A stretch of DNA of 64,000 nucleotides from Thioalbus denitrificans (GCF_003337735.1 NZ_QPJY01000008.1:62001-126000), one strand, 5' to 3'. Counted from the stretch's first letter, positions 1 to 8,177 are shown. Made by a program: numbers and translations. Notes: generated by a model from the sequence alone, not told the origin.

Positions 1-701
1 GCCTGCACCGCGGAACCGCCCATGAAACCGCGACCCAGGTGGAGGTGTTCACCCGGGTTGCGACGGAGCGCCTGGTCCGGCACGCCTTCGAGTCGGCCGC
101 CCGCCGCCTGGAGGAACGCCGCCGGGGACATCTCCCGGCCCGGTCGTTCAGCGATGATCGCGGCGGCGAGTCCGGGGCGCAGGTCTGCCTCGTCACCAAG
201 CGCAATGCCCTGCCCCACTGGGGCGAGCTGTACACGGAAGTCTTCAATGAGATCGGACGCGACTATCCCGACATCGGCATGCATCACGAACTGGTGGATG
301 CGGCCTGCATGAAATTCGTCCAGTCGCCCTGGCAGTTCGATGTCGTCGTTGCCAGCAACCTGCAGGGGGACATCCTCACCGACCTGGCGGCCGTGCTCTC
401 CGGCGGCATGGGCGTGGCGCCCTCCTGCAACATCAAGCCCGACGACCGCGGCGTGCCGCCGTTGTTCGAACCGACCCACGGCAGCGCCCCGGACATCGCC
501 GGCCAGGGCCGGGCCGATCCCCGCGCCATGTTCCTGACCGCGGCCATGATGCTGGAGTGGATGGGCGTTGAGGACGAAGCGGCGCAGGCCGCCGGCCTCG
601 GCATCCGCCGGGCCGTGGAGAAGGATCTGTCAGAGCAGCACGAGGACCGCGGCACCGCGGAGATCACCGCCGCCGTGTTGGCCCGGCTTCAGCCTGAATA
701 G
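1..701 (+). CDS. Isocitrate/isopropylmalate-family (tartrate dehydrogenase-like) dehydrogenase, 3' part
   Basis: The gene is cut by the window edge; the reading frame is open from base 3 and ends at TAG 699-701. The visible C-terminal part (about 230 residues) carries the signature of NAD-dependent beta-decarboxylating dehydrogenases: SNLQGDILTDLAAVLSGGMG followed by the FEPTHGSAPDIAGQG motif, with the conserved TKRN lysine upstream. This family oxidises 2-hydroxyacids with a 3-carboxylate (isopropylmalate, isocitrate, tartrate, malate). The sequence looks closer to tartrate/D-malate-type enzymes than to LeuB, but the substrate cannot be read from half a protein. It heads a run of five catabolic-type enzymes on the same strand, about 140 bases before the aminotransferase start, so it probably acts in that pathway rather than in leucine synthesis. 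Confidence 0.85.
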   Translation, partial: LHRGTAHETATQVEVFTRVATERLVRHAFESAARRLEERRRGHLPARSFSDDRGGESGAQVCLVTKRNALPHWGELYTEVFNEIGRDYPDIGMHHELVDAACMKFVQSPWQFDVVVASNLQGDILTDLAAVLSGGMGVAPSCNIKPDDRGVPPLFEPTHGSAPDIAGQGRADPRAMFLTAAMMLEWMGVEDEAAQAAGLGIRRAVEKDLSEQHEDRGTAEITAAVLARLQPE

Positions 702-839
702 TCCGGCTGTCACCGCCTGCCCCCCTGGTGCACGGCGGCAGGCCCGAGGGACCCGCATGCCGGAATGCGGCCACGGGCCGGCATCCGGTTCCCTGGCCGG
801 CTCGACGTAACAGACACCCCAGACAACAGGATTTGCCCT

Positions 840-2090
840 ATGAGTCATCTTTCACCCTTGTTGAAGCAGTCCAGCGGCATTCTCGCGGCACGCGGCGAGG
901 GCGCCTGGCTGTATGATGCCGATGGTTCGAAATACCTGGACTTCACCGCCGGCATTGGCGTCACCAGCACCGGTCATTGCCACCCGAAGGTTGTCGCGGC
1001 GGCCCAGAAGCAGGTCGCAACCCTGATCCATGCCCAGTACACGACAGTGAGGCATCCGGGCATGCTGGCGTTGACCGATCGCCTCTACGAGCACCTGCCC
1101 GCTCCGCTCGACTCCATCGCATTCTCCAATTCCGGTTCCGAGGCGGTCGAAATGGCGGTGCGCCTCGCCCGGCACGCCACCGGGCGCAGCAACATCATCG
1201 CCTTCACCGGCGGCTTCCACGGCCGGACGATGGCGGCGGCCTCGCTGACCACCTCCATCAACAAGGTGCGGACCGGCTTTCACCCGATGATGGCGGGGGT
1301 GGTGCACTCCCCGTTTCCCCATGCCTACCGTTACGGCTGGGACGAGGAGGAGGCCACCCGCTTCTGCCTGAAGGAGCTGGACCACATCTTCCTGACCCAG
1401 TCCGCGCCGGAAGACACCGCCGCGATGATCATCGAGCCGGTGCAGGGCGAGTACGGCTACTACCCGGCCAACACAGCCTTCATGCAGGGCCTGCGCGAGC
1501 GCTGCGACCGGCACGGCATCCTGCTCATCACCGACGAGATCCAGGCCGGCTTCGGGCGCACGGGCCGGTTCTGGAGCCATGCCCACTTCGGCGTCACGCC
1601 GGACATCCTGATCACCGCCAAAGGACTGGCCAGCGGCTTCCCCCTCTCCGCCATCGCCGCGTCGACCGCGCTCATGTCCAAGGGCCTCCCGGGCTCCCAG
1701 GGCGGAACCTACGGCGCCAACGCCGTCGCCTGTGCCGCGGCGCTGGCCACCATCGACGTGATCGAAGGGGAGAATCTGGTCGAAAACGCGAAATCGACAG
1801 GCGCCCACCTGCGCCGGCGGCTGGAGGAGCTGAAGAGCGGGTTTGCGTTCATCGATGCGGTGCGCGGCATGGGCCTGATGCACGGCATGGAGATCGTGGA
1901 CGCGGAGGGACAGCCGGACGGCGAGCTGGCCGGCAATCTGCTGAAGGCCGCCGAGCGGCACGGCCTGCTGTTGCTGCGCTGCGGCACCCACGGCCAGATC
2001 ATCCGCTGGCTGCCGCCGCTCGTCATCACCGGCGGCGAGGTGGACGAGGCCATGACAAAGTTCTCCGCCGCGGCCGAATCACTGGCGTGA
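840..2090 (+). CDS. Class III PLP-dependent aminotransferase (GabT/omega-transaminase type)
   Basis: 416 residues. The fold is that of subgroup III aminotransferases, which transfer an amino group between an omega-amino acid or amine and a keto acid. Visible features are the substrate-loop start (DFTAGIGVTSTGHCHP), the cofactor-binding SGSEAVEMAVRLAR helix, the TDEIQAGFGRTG motif with the PLP-pyridine aspartate at about D232, and the Schiff-base lysine at about K261 in ITAKGLASGFP. I chose the ATG at 840 because the reading starts there with a normal family N-terminus; an in-frame start at 765 would add a non-homologous leader. The stop overlaps the GTG start of the next gene (GTGA, 2087-2090), so the two are translationally coupled. 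Candidate substrates are 4-aminobutyrate, beta-alanine or a related omega-amino acid; the sequence does not decide. Confidence 0.9.
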   Translation: MSHLSPLLKQSSGILAARGEGAWLYDADGSKYLDFTAGIGVTSTGHCHPKVVAAAQKQVATLIHAQYTTVRHPGMLALTDRLYEHLPAPLDSIAFSNSGSEAVEMAVRLARHATGRSNIIAFTGGFHGRTMAAASLTTSINKVRTGFHPMMAGVVHSPFPHAYRYGWDEEEATRFCLKELDHIFLTQSAPEDTAAMIIEPVQGEYGYYPANTAFMQGLRERCDRHGILLITDEIQAGFGRTGRFWSHAHFGVTPDILITAKGLASGFPLSAIAASTALMSKGLPGSQGGTYGANAVACAAALATIDVIEGENLVENAKSTGAHLRRRLEELKSGFAFIDAVRGMGLMHGMEIVDAEGQPDGELAGNLLKAAERHGLLLLRCGTHGQIIRWLPPLVITGGEVDEAMTKFSAAAESLA

Positions 2091-3061
2091 GCAGGCCGAC
2101 CCGCATCGTCGTTCTGAACGCCCCGGGGGAAGGCGAGCTGCCCGGGCTCGAGGCGATCCGGGGCGAGGCGGATATCGTTCATGTCTCGGCCGAGGATGAT
2201 TTGCGCGCCGCCCTCCCCCGGGCCGATATCGTGGTGGTCACGGATTTCCGCACGGCCGTGTTGCGGCGGGCCTGGCCCCGGAATCACCGCATCCAGTGGC
2301 TGCACGCCACCAGCGCCGGGGTCGACCGGCTGATGTTCCCCGAACTGGTGCGGAGTGACATCGTCGTCACCAATGCGCGCGGCGTGTTCGACCGCGGCAT
2401 CGCCGAATACGTGCTGGGCGCCGTGCTGCTGTTCGCCAAGGACACGCTGACCAACATCCGCCTGCAGCGCGAGCATCTCTGGCGGCACCGGGAGACGGAG
2501 CTGCTCGACGGGCGCATGGCCCTGATTGTCGGCGCCGGCTCCATCGGCAGGGAGGTCGCGACGCTGCTGCGGGGGGTGGGCATGCGGGTAATCGCCACCG
2601 CATCCCGGGCCCGGGAGGATGCGGCTTTCGATGCGGTTCACGCCAGCAGGGATCTGCACCAACTGCTGCCCGATGCGGATTTCGTCGTCATCACCGCGCC
2701 GCTGACGGACCAGACCCGGGGGTTGTTCGATCACGCGGCGTTCGGGCACATGCACCCCGGGGCGCGCCTGATCAACGTCGGGCGCGGACCGATCGTCCGT
2801 ACCGCCGACCTGGTGGAGGCCCTGCAGGGCGGCAAACTCGCCGGCGCCGCCCTCGATGTGTTCGAGGAGGAACCGCTGCCGGAGGACAGTCCGCTCTGGG
2901 ACATGTCCAACGTGATGATTTCGGCGCACATGGCCGGCGATTTCAGCGGCTGGCAGAAGGCGCTGGGAGAGCAGTTCGTCGACAACTTCCGTCTCTGGCG
3001 GCAGCAGAAACCCTTGCGCAACATCGTCGACAAGACACGGGGCTATGCCTCGGCAAGCTAG
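2087..3061 (+). CDS. D-isomer-specific 2-hydroxyacid dehydrogenase
   Basis: 324 residues from a GTG start that overlaps the preceding stop. The Rossmann core has the nucleotide-binding loop VGAGSIGREVATLL, then INVGRGPIV with the family arginine region, ALDVFEEEPLP with the catalytic glutamate region, and the general-base histidine in ISAHMAGD. The family reversibly reduces 2-keto acids to D-2-hydroxyacids with NAD(P)H. The hydrophobic N-terminal region (TSAGVDRLMFPEL, GIAEYVLGAVLLFA) resembles glyoxylate/hydroxypyruvate reductases of the GhrA type more than phosphoglycerate dehydrogenase. The amidase gene follows after 42 bases. In this cluster it could reduce or oxidise the keto acid produced by one of the flanking aminotransferases; that link is inference. 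Confidence 0.88.
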   Translation: MSRPTRIVVLNAPGEGELPGLEAIRGEADIVHVSAEDDLRAALPRADIVVVTDFRTAVLRRAWPRNHRIQWLHATSAGVDRLMFPELVRSDIVVTNARGVFDRGIAEYVLGAVLLFAKDTLTNIRLQREHLWRHRETELLDGRMALIVGAGSIGREVATLLRGVGMRVIATASRAREDAAFDAVHASRDLHQLLPDADFVVITAPLTDQTRGLFDHAAFGHMHPGARLINVGRGPIVRTADLVEALQGGKLAGAALDVFEEEPLPEDSPLWDMSNVMISAHMAGDFSGWQKALGEQFVDNFRLWRQQKPLRNIVDKTRGYASAS

Positions 3062-3103
3062 TGTACTGCGTCACTCCAGGGCTGAACTGAACAGGGAACC
3101 GAT

Positions 3104-4528
3104 ATGAGCGAAGAAATTCTGCGCATGACAGCCATCGAGCTGCTGTCGCACTACAGGACCGGCGCGCTTTCCCCGGTGGATGCCGCCCGGGCGATGCTGG
3201 ATCAGATCGAACGGCTGAACCCGGTCGTCAACGCCTACTGTCTCGTGGACCCGGAAACCACCCTGTCCCATGCCCGCGAGTCGGAGCAGCGCTACCTGAA
3301 GCATGAGCCCCTCGGCAAGGTGGACGGTGTGCCCGTGGCCGTCAAGGATGTCTTCCTCACTCCCATGTGGCCGACCTTGAAGGGATCGCGCATCGTCAGG
3401 CCCGAGAGCACCCTGAACAAGTCCTCGGCGGCCGTCTCCGCCCTGAGCCGCAACGGCTACGTCCCGCTCGGCAAGACCACCACGCCCGAGTTCGGCTGGA
3501 AGGGTGTCACGGACAGCCTCCTCTGCGGGCCGACCAACAACGCCTGGAACCCGGCCATGACCTCGGGCGGCTCCAGCGGCGGCAGCGCATCCGCCGTCGC
3601 CCTGGGCATGGGTCCGCTCGCACTGGGCACCGATGCCGGCGGCTCCATCAGAATCCCGGCCGGGTTCAGCGGCATTGTCGGATTCAAGCCCACCTTCGGC
3701 GAGGTGCCGCACTGGCCGGGCAGCCCCTTCGGCACCCTCGCCCACGCCGGGCCGATGACCTGGACCGTCGAGGACTGCGCCCTGATGATGGACGTGATGA
3801 CCGAGCCCGATTCGAGGGACAGCTTCGCCGCGCCGCGGTCGAATTTCGGTTATCTCGCCGACCTCGACCGGGACATCAAGGGCCTGCGCATCGCCTTCAG
3901 CCCGGACCTGGGCTATGTCGACGTGGATGCCGAGATCCAGGAATCGGTCCGGAAGGCCGTTGCCGTGCTCGAGGCGCTCGGCGCCCATATCAGCCATGTG
4001 GACCCCGGTTTCAGCGATCCCCTCGCCGCCTTCGGGCACCTGTTCTACAGTGGCGCGGCCAACGCCCTGCGGGATCTCGGGCCCCGTCAGCGGGAGCAGA
4101 TGGATCCCAGCCTGATCGAGGTCGCCGACAAGGCCGGCAAGCTCAAGATGCTCGATTACCTGGACGCCATGAACAAGCGCCTGGCGCTCAGCGAGCGCAT
4201 GGCGGTCTTTCACGACAAGTACGATCTGCTCGTCACCCCGACCCTGCCCATCACCGCGTTCCAGACCAACCGGGAGGTCCCGCCCGACTGGCACAGCACC
4301 CGCTGGCCGAGCTGGACGCCCTTTACCTACCCCTTCAACATGACCGGTCAGCCGGCTCTCTCGGTTCCCTGCGGTTTCTCCAGCGCCGGCCTGCCCATCG
4401 GGCTGCAGATCATCGGCGGGCGTTTCGCCGACAAGCTCGTGCTGCAGGCGGGCCAGGCCTACCAGAAGGCGGCGCCGCTGACCGACCGGAGGCCGGCGCT
4501 GTTCGCGGCCGGGGGGGCCGCCGGATGA
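3104..4528 (+). CDS. Amidase-signature family hydrolase
   Basis: 474 residues, usual length for amidase-signature enzymes, which hydrolyse carboxamides to acid and ammonia. The Ser-cisSer-Lys triad is intact: Lys81 in VAVKDVF, cis-Ser157 in TSGGSSGGS and nucleophile Ser181 in GTDAGGSIRIP; the spacings (76 and 24) match fatty-acid amide hydrolase and GatA. It is a free-standing amidase rather than GatA, because no gatB or gatC is adjacent and the gene lies among dehydrogenases and aminotransferases. The ATG follows a modest purine stretch (gaaccgat). Its stop overlaps the next start (ATGA, 4525-4528). The amide substrate is unknown. Confidence 0.9.
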   Translation: MSEEILRMTAIELLSHYRTGALSPVDAARAMLDQIERLNPVVNAYCLVDPETTLSHARESEQRYLKHEPLGKVDGVPVAVKDVFLTPMWPTLKGSRIVRPESTLNKSSAAVSALSRNGYVPLGKTTTPEFGWKGVTDSLLCGPTNNAWNPAMTSGGSSGGSASAVALGMGPLALGTDAGGSIRIPAGFSGIVGFKPTFGEVPHWPGSPFGTLAHAGPMTWTVEDCALMMDVMTEPDSRDSFAAPRSNFGYLADLDRDIKGLRIAFSPDLGYVDVDAEIQESVRKAVAVLEALGAHISHVDPGFSDPLAAFGHLFYSGAANALRDLGPRQREQMDPSLIEVADKAGKLKMLDYLDAMNKRLALSERMAVFHDKYDLLVTPTLPITAFQTNREVPPDWHSTRWPSWTPFTYPFNMTGQPALSVPCGFSSAGLPIGLQIIGGRFADKLVLQAGQAYQKAAPLTDRRPALFAAGGAAG

Positions 4529-5727
4529 CCGAGTCACTGGACCACGACTTCTACGAATCCGAGGATCCGATCTGGAATCCCGCCCTGCTGGCCATCCCCG
4601 TGCCGGGCATTCGCCGCATGGTGAACATGGCGGCGGAGATGGATGACGTGATCCACCTCTCCATCGGCCAGCCGGACATGCCGGCGCCGGACAATATCAT
4701 CGAGGCCACGGTGGACGCGCTGCGGGCGGGCCAGACCGGCTACACCATGGACGCCGGCCTGCCCGAGCTGCTGGATGCGCTGGCCGATTACTACGGAAAG
4801 CGCTACAAGCGCTCACTCAGCCCGGAAAACGTCATCGTCACCACGGGCGCCACCGAGGCGATCTACCTGGCGCTGACAGCCACCTCCGCGCCCGGGCGTG
4901 AATTCATCGTCCCCGATCCGGCGTTCATGCTCTACGCGCCCCTGATTCGCATGAATGGCGGCGTGGTGCGGGCGATACCCACCCGGCCCGAGAACAATCA
5001 CCAGCTGGATCCCCAGGAGGTGATCGACGCCATCCGGATGGACACCTACGCCATCGTCCTCAATTCGCCGAGCAATCCCACCGGTACGGTCTATCCGCGG
5101 GAGACCATCGAGGCGATTGTCGAGGAGGCGGCCTACCGGGGTGTCTATGTCATCAGCGACGAGGTCTATGACCACCTGCTCTATGACGGCAAGACCTATC
5201 CCAGCGTCTTGAACTGCTGCAGCGATCTCGACCACGTGATGGTGATCAGCAGCTTCTCCAAGACCTACAGCATGCCGGGCATGCGCATCGGCTGGCTGAT
5301 TGCCAGCCAGGGCGCGATCAAGAAGCTGCGCCGCTACCACATGTTCACCACCACGGTCGCCAACACCCCATGTCAGTGGGCTGGCGTCGAGGCCCTGCGC
5401 GGCGATCACCGCTTCGTGGACGACATGGTGCAGGAATACACCCGCCGCAGAAATCGTCTGATCGAGCTGATCGATGAAACGCCCCACCTCACCGGCTACA
5501 AGCCGGATGGGGCCTTCTACGTGTTCCCGTCGCTGCCCGAAGGGGTCAATGGCGGCAATGTCGCCCTGCGCCTGTTGCGGGAGACCGGCGTGTGCACAAT
5601 CCCCGGCGAGACCTTCGGAAACTCTTCAGCCAATGCATTGCGCATCAGCTATTCGACCTCGATGGACAACATCGAGCGCGCCTTCGAGCGTATGATTCCC
5701 TGGTTCAGCAAACAGGATTTCTCCTAG
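4525..5727 (+). CDS. Class I PLP-dependent aminotransferase (aspartate/alanine-type)
   Basis: 400 residues, starting inside the amidase stop (ATGA). Class I fold-type I aminotransferase: SIGQPDMPAP at the N-terminus, NSPSNPTGTVYP binding loop, SDEVYDHLLYDG with the cofactor aspartate and tyrosine, and the Schiff-base lysine at about K246 in SSFSKTYSMPGMRIGW. The C-terminal arginine region ANALRISYS, used to bind the substrate carboxylate, is present. The enzyme moves an amino group between an amino acid and 2-oxoglutarate or a similar keto acid. It is the last gene of the five-gene cluster; the following 140 bases hold no gene and the next gene is convergent. With the class III enzyme upstream, the operon encodes two unrelated transaminases. 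Confidence 0.9.
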   Translation: MTESLDHDFYESEDPIWNPALLAIPVPGIRRMVNMAAEMDDVIHLSIGQPDMPAPDNIIEATVDALRAGQTGYTMDAGLPELLDALADYYGKRYKRSLSPENVIVTTGATEAIYLALTATSAPGREFIVPDPAFMLYAPLIRMNGGVVRAIPTRPENNHQLDPQEVIDAIRMDTYAIVLNSPSNPTGTVYPRETIEAIVEEAAYRGVYVISDEVYDHLLYDGKTYPSVLNCCSDLDHVMVISSFSKTYSMPGMRIGWLIASQGAIKKLRRYHMFTTTVANTPCQWAGVEALRGDHRFVDDMVQEYTRRRNRLIELIDETPHLTGYKPDGAFYVFPSLPEGVNGGNVALRLLRETGVCTIPGETFGNSSANALRISYSTSMDNIERAFERMIPWFSKQDFS

Positions 5728-5869
5728 GCTGACGCGGAAACCGGCCACTCGGCCCGGCCCCCACGGGGAGCGGGTTTAACACCCTCGGCAGGGGGCCATA
5801 AGGCATGCCGACACGACCCGGGGCCCACAGCCCCTCCCCGCCCGGGTCTTCCGCGCCCGCCAAGGCGGC

Positions 5870-6274
5870 TCAACGGGACCAGTGCCACAGGCTGTCGAGC
5901 TTGGCCAGCGCCTCCCGCACACCCAGATTCCCCGCCGTCACCTGGTCCAGGATCTCCCGGACGTAGGGATCGCTCTGGGCGATGAAGCTGAGCATCCCCA
6001 GCGCCCGCTCGTAGACATCCTCGGTACGGCGCATCAGGGCGCGGGTGGCGTCGATGTAGGCCGGCGGCCTCTCTTCCAGGGTCGCCACCATGCAGGCCAG
6101 CATGCGGGCTGCGGAAGCCGCACTCGACTTCGGCTCGCCTTCAAAGTCGATTCCGTGCAGGAGCAGGTCCAGGACCGTACGCAGCACATCCGGCAGGTTC
6201 CGTCGCAGGGCATCCGGATCCTCCTTGTTGCTGTGTCGCAGATATGCGGCATCAATCAGTGTCTGCGCGTCCAT
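5870..6274 (-). CDS. Conserved-looking hypothetical helical protein
   Basis: 134 residues with no recognised domain. The start at 6274 (MDAQTL) is set by a strong Shine-Dalgarno, GGAGGTGGGG directly ahead of ATG; two upstream in-frame starts lack one. The protein is predicted largely alpha-helical from its spacing of leucine, alanine and charged residues (for example a leucine-rich segment LPDVLRTVLDLLLHGIDF) and has no signal peptide or membrane segment. It is divergent from the zinc-ribbon/TusA pair, sharing a 130-base AT-richer intergenic region with it. Function unknown. Confidence 0.7.
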   Translation of the reverse strand: MDAQTLIDAAYLRHSNKEDPDALRRNLPDVLRTVLDLLLHGIDFEGEPKSSAASAARMLACMVATLEERPPAYIDATRALMRRTEDVYERALGMLSFIAQSDPYVREILDQVTAGNLGVREALAKLDSLWHWSR

Positions 6275-6408
6275 CCCCACCTCCGATGATTCCCGATCAT
6301 CCATGAAGCATAGCCTGCCCCCGGACAAGTGCCCCGGTTTGCGCACTTTCTATACATATTTGCTATGTTATTGAAAAGGCGACCGCCAGATCAGGCGGAG
6401 GATGCGTT

Positions 6409-6594
6409 ATGAGAGTGGTGACATGTCACGAGTGTGGTTATCACTACCCCGACAACTCTCCCTGGGGCCCGTGTCCCCATTGCGGCTCCACGGTGAGGCG
6501 GGTCGAGGATGAAGCCTGGGCACGGGCGCCCGAACCGGATGTCCCGGCACCCGACCCGTCGGCGGTTACGCCCGTGCTGGACAAGCCCTCATGA
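6409..6594 (+). CDS. Small zinc-ribbon protein
   Basis: 61 residues. The N-terminal 35 residues form a rubredoxin-like or zinc-ribbon knuckle pair (CHECGYHYP and CPHCG, Cys-x2-Cys twice); the remainder is a proline-rich, probably disordered tail. The start has a clear ribosome-binding site (GGCGGAGGATGCGTT then ATG). Its stop overlaps the start of the TusA-like gene (ATGA, 6591-6594), so both are made from one message. A metal- or sulfur-handling partner role for TusA is a reasonable guess from this coupling, not something the sequence proves. Confidence 0.75.
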   Translation: MRVVTCHECGYHYPDNSPWGPCPHCGSTVRRVEDEAWARAPEPDVPAPDPSAVTPVLDKPS

Positions 6595-6821
6595 TTCAGT
6601 TCGACCAAACGCTGGATCTCAGCGGACTGAACTGTCCCATGCCATTGCTGCGCACCAAGGCGATGCTGGCGCAGATGGATTCCGGCCAGGTGCTGAATGT
6701 CATCGGCACCGATCCCGGCTCACCCCGGGAGTTCCTCATCTATGCCCGCCAGGCGGGACATGAAATCCTGGAACTGGTGGAGACGGACGGAAAGTTCCAC
6801 TGCCTGATTCGCAAGGCATGA
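6591..6821 (+). CDS. TusA/SirA/YeeD-family sulfur-carrier protein
   Basis: 76 residues, the usual size of TusA-family proteins. The signature LDLSGLNCPMPLLRTKAML contains the persulfide-carrying cysteine (Cys15) and the CPxP helix start. TusA proteins accept sulfane sulfur from a desulfurase or rhodanese and hand it on for tRNA thiolation, cofactor synthesis or, in sulfur oxidisers, to the cytoplasmic oxidation pathway. Here it is coupled to a zinc-ribbon gene and not to dsr or hdr genes, so which pathway it serves is open. A rhodanese-type protein is encoded 7.3 kb away (14162-14659). Confidence 0.9.
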   Translation: MIQFDQTLDLSGLNCPMPLLRTKAMLAQMDSGQVLNVIGTDPGSPREFLIYARQAGHEILELVETDGKFHCLIRKA

Positions 6822-6869
6822 ACATCCGGCCGCACGAGCCGGGGGGATGTTGGCGAGGGTCCGGGGCGA

Positions 6870-7070
6870 TCACTCCTCGTCGCCCAACCGATCGCCATAC
6901 TCGGCCCAGCGTTCGGGGACACCATCCTGAAAAGCCGCGAGCAGCATTCGACAATAGCGGATCCGGTAACGGTAGACGCTGCGCATTTCCGGACTGCACT
7001 CGGCCAGGCGTGCCTGCAGGCGCCGTAGCTCATCCAGCACATCCGCCTCGCTCTTGAGGTAGGTATGCAT
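6870..7070 (-). CDS. Small helical protein, paralogue A of a three-member local family
   Basis: 66 residues from MHTYLKSE at 7070; an in-frame start at 7133 would run back into the preceding gene and is disfavoured. The body is a leucine/arginine heptad helix pair followed by CRMLLAAFQDGVPERWAEY. It closely matches the neighbouring protein at 7093-7308 (shared pattern VY-x6-CR-x-LLAA-x2-DG-x-P-x2-W) and more distantly the protein at 13746-13937. It is the second gene of a two-gene operon, 22 bases after the first. No domain recognised; a small dimeric helical-hairpin protein is the likely shape. Confidence 0.65.
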   Translation of the reverse strand: MHTYLKSEADVLDELRRLQARLAECSPEMRSVYRYRIRYCRMLLAAFQDGVPERWAEYGDRLGDEE

Positions 7071-7092
7071 CCCTACACCGCCGCCCTGTGGC

Positions 7093-7308
7093 TCACTCGG
7101 CCGGGTATAGCGCCCAGTCACGGGGTTTCCCATCCTTCAGCGCCGCCAGCAGCTGGCGGCAGCAGGCCAGCAGGGGTCCGTAGACGCCCTCCATGTCGGG
7201 ACTGTCCAGCAGGGCCTGGCTGAGGCGATCCATCTCGAGCCGGACCTCATGTTCCGAGGGAACACGGTCGAATCCCGGGAAATTGAAAAAACGCGAGGAG
7301 GTGTCCAT
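7093..7308 (-). CDS. Small helical protein, paralogue B of a three-member local family
   Basis: 71 residues from the ATG at 7308 (MDTSSRFFNF), preceded by an AAGG seven bases upstream; the longer reading from 7503 crosses a large palindrome and is unlikely. The C-terminal half (VYGPLLACCRQLLAALKDGK) is the conserved part shared with its neighbour at 6870-7070. No signal peptide, membrane span or metal motif other than a CC pair is seen. Both proteins lie on the minus strand downstream of the perfect palindrome at 7365-7410, which would sit in or near their promoter. Function unknown. Confidence 0.65.
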   Translation of the reverse strand: MDTSSRFFNFPGFDRVPSEHEVRLEMDRLSQALLDSPDMEGVYGPLLACCRQLLAALKDGKPRDWALYPAE

Positions 7309-7364
7309 AGGCGGCCTTGTTCTTATGTTTGAATTGTTGGATGACGGCTGCAGAACCAGACGAC

Positions 7365-7410
7365 CACCCGGGCCGGGCTGGCAGTGGGCACTGCCAGCCC
7401 GGCCCGGGTG
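7365..7410. repeat. 46-base near-perfect palindrome (22-bp arms, 2-base centre)
   Basis: Arms 7365-7386 and 7389-7410 are perfectly complementary around GG at 7387-7388. It lies 57 bases upstream of the start of the 7093-7308 gene in the 475-base gene-free stretch 7309-7783. Neither strand shows a T-run after it, so a simple intrinsic terminator is unlikely; a protein-binding palindrome or a hairpin in the leader of the small-protein operon fits better. Confidence 0.8.
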
Positions 7411-7559
7411 AGTCGCAGGCGCATCCTTGTGCCACCCCGGGCCTCCTGCCCGTGGGTCACCGCGATGAACCGCAGTGCTGTCCTTGATCGCAACAATAGC
7501 CAAGCCGCCCTATAACGTCATTAGGCGATCGAAGCTGTACCCTGTAGGAAATGGATTAC

Positions 7560-7660
7560 ACGCCGATGGCCGGCCAAGGGCGGCGCGCTCGCGTGAAAGG
7601 AGGCCTGCCATTCCTGCGCAAGCGCCCTTTGCACCTGACCGCCCGGTGATCCGCTCAAGG
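7560..7660. repeat. Degenerate copy of the dispersed element at 59465-59730
   Basis: About 100 bases align with the inner right half of the element at 59465-59730. The best conserved block is GGCCTGCCATTCCTGCGCAA at 7606-7625 and again at 59648-59667, with further matches on both sides. The outer inverted ends seen in the other copy are not recognisable here, so this looks like a decayed or partial copy. The rest of 7309-7783, apart from the palindrome at 7365-7410, holds nothing I recognise. Confidence 0.65.
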
Positions 7661-7783
7661 CGCCTCCCGGCGTGAGACACGGCACTGGTCTTTGCGTGGA
7701 GCCCATGAACTGGGATACTCGGCCCCTGGGCTGGATGAAATCTACCGAATCGGAAACCGTTCCGGGCAGCGGAGGATGGGCAG

Positions 7784-8086
7784 ATGGGAAAGGAGTTGTT
7801 GGTCAAGGCGGTGCTTGCCTTTCTGGTGCTGATCTTCCTGGGCGACTGGATCGGCGACCTGGGCGAGAAGATCGCCGCCTCCATGGATGCCACCGCACGG
7901 ACCGTCCCCATCTACCGGGACCTGGCCAAGGCGGTCGTGGCGGCGGTAATTCTCGCCTTCCCGGTGTGGCGCCGTGACCTGCGCCCGACCCTGCGCTCCC
8001 GGCTCAACCGTTCTCAGCCGTCGCCGAATGCAAAGCGCCGCTCGCGGAAGAGCGACAGGCAGGCGTCCCCCACCGACGAGTCGTAG
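7784..8086 (+). CDS. Small membrane protein, unknown
   Basis: 100 residues with two hydrophobic segments (about residues 5-27, LLVKAVLAFLVLIFLGDWI, and 49-64, AVVAAVILAFPVW) and a strongly basic serine/arginine-rich C-terminal tail that would face the cytoplasm. A good ribosome-binding site (GGAGGATGGGCAG then ATG) supports translation. It stands alone, convergent with the GGDEF/EAL gene that ends at 8178. No family recognised. Confidence 0.65.
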   Translation: MGKELLVKAVLAFLVLIFLGDWIGDLGEKIAASMDATARTVPIYRDLAKAVVAAVILAFPVWRRDLRPTLRSRLNRSQPSPNAKRRSRKSDRQASPTDES

Positions 8087-8177
8087 CGCTCTCCCCGCCC
8101 GTCCGCAATCCCGCCCGGGACCACCCCACCCCGGGTGCCGCCCGGCGCGGCCGGCGGGAAGCCATCGCCACCACCGG

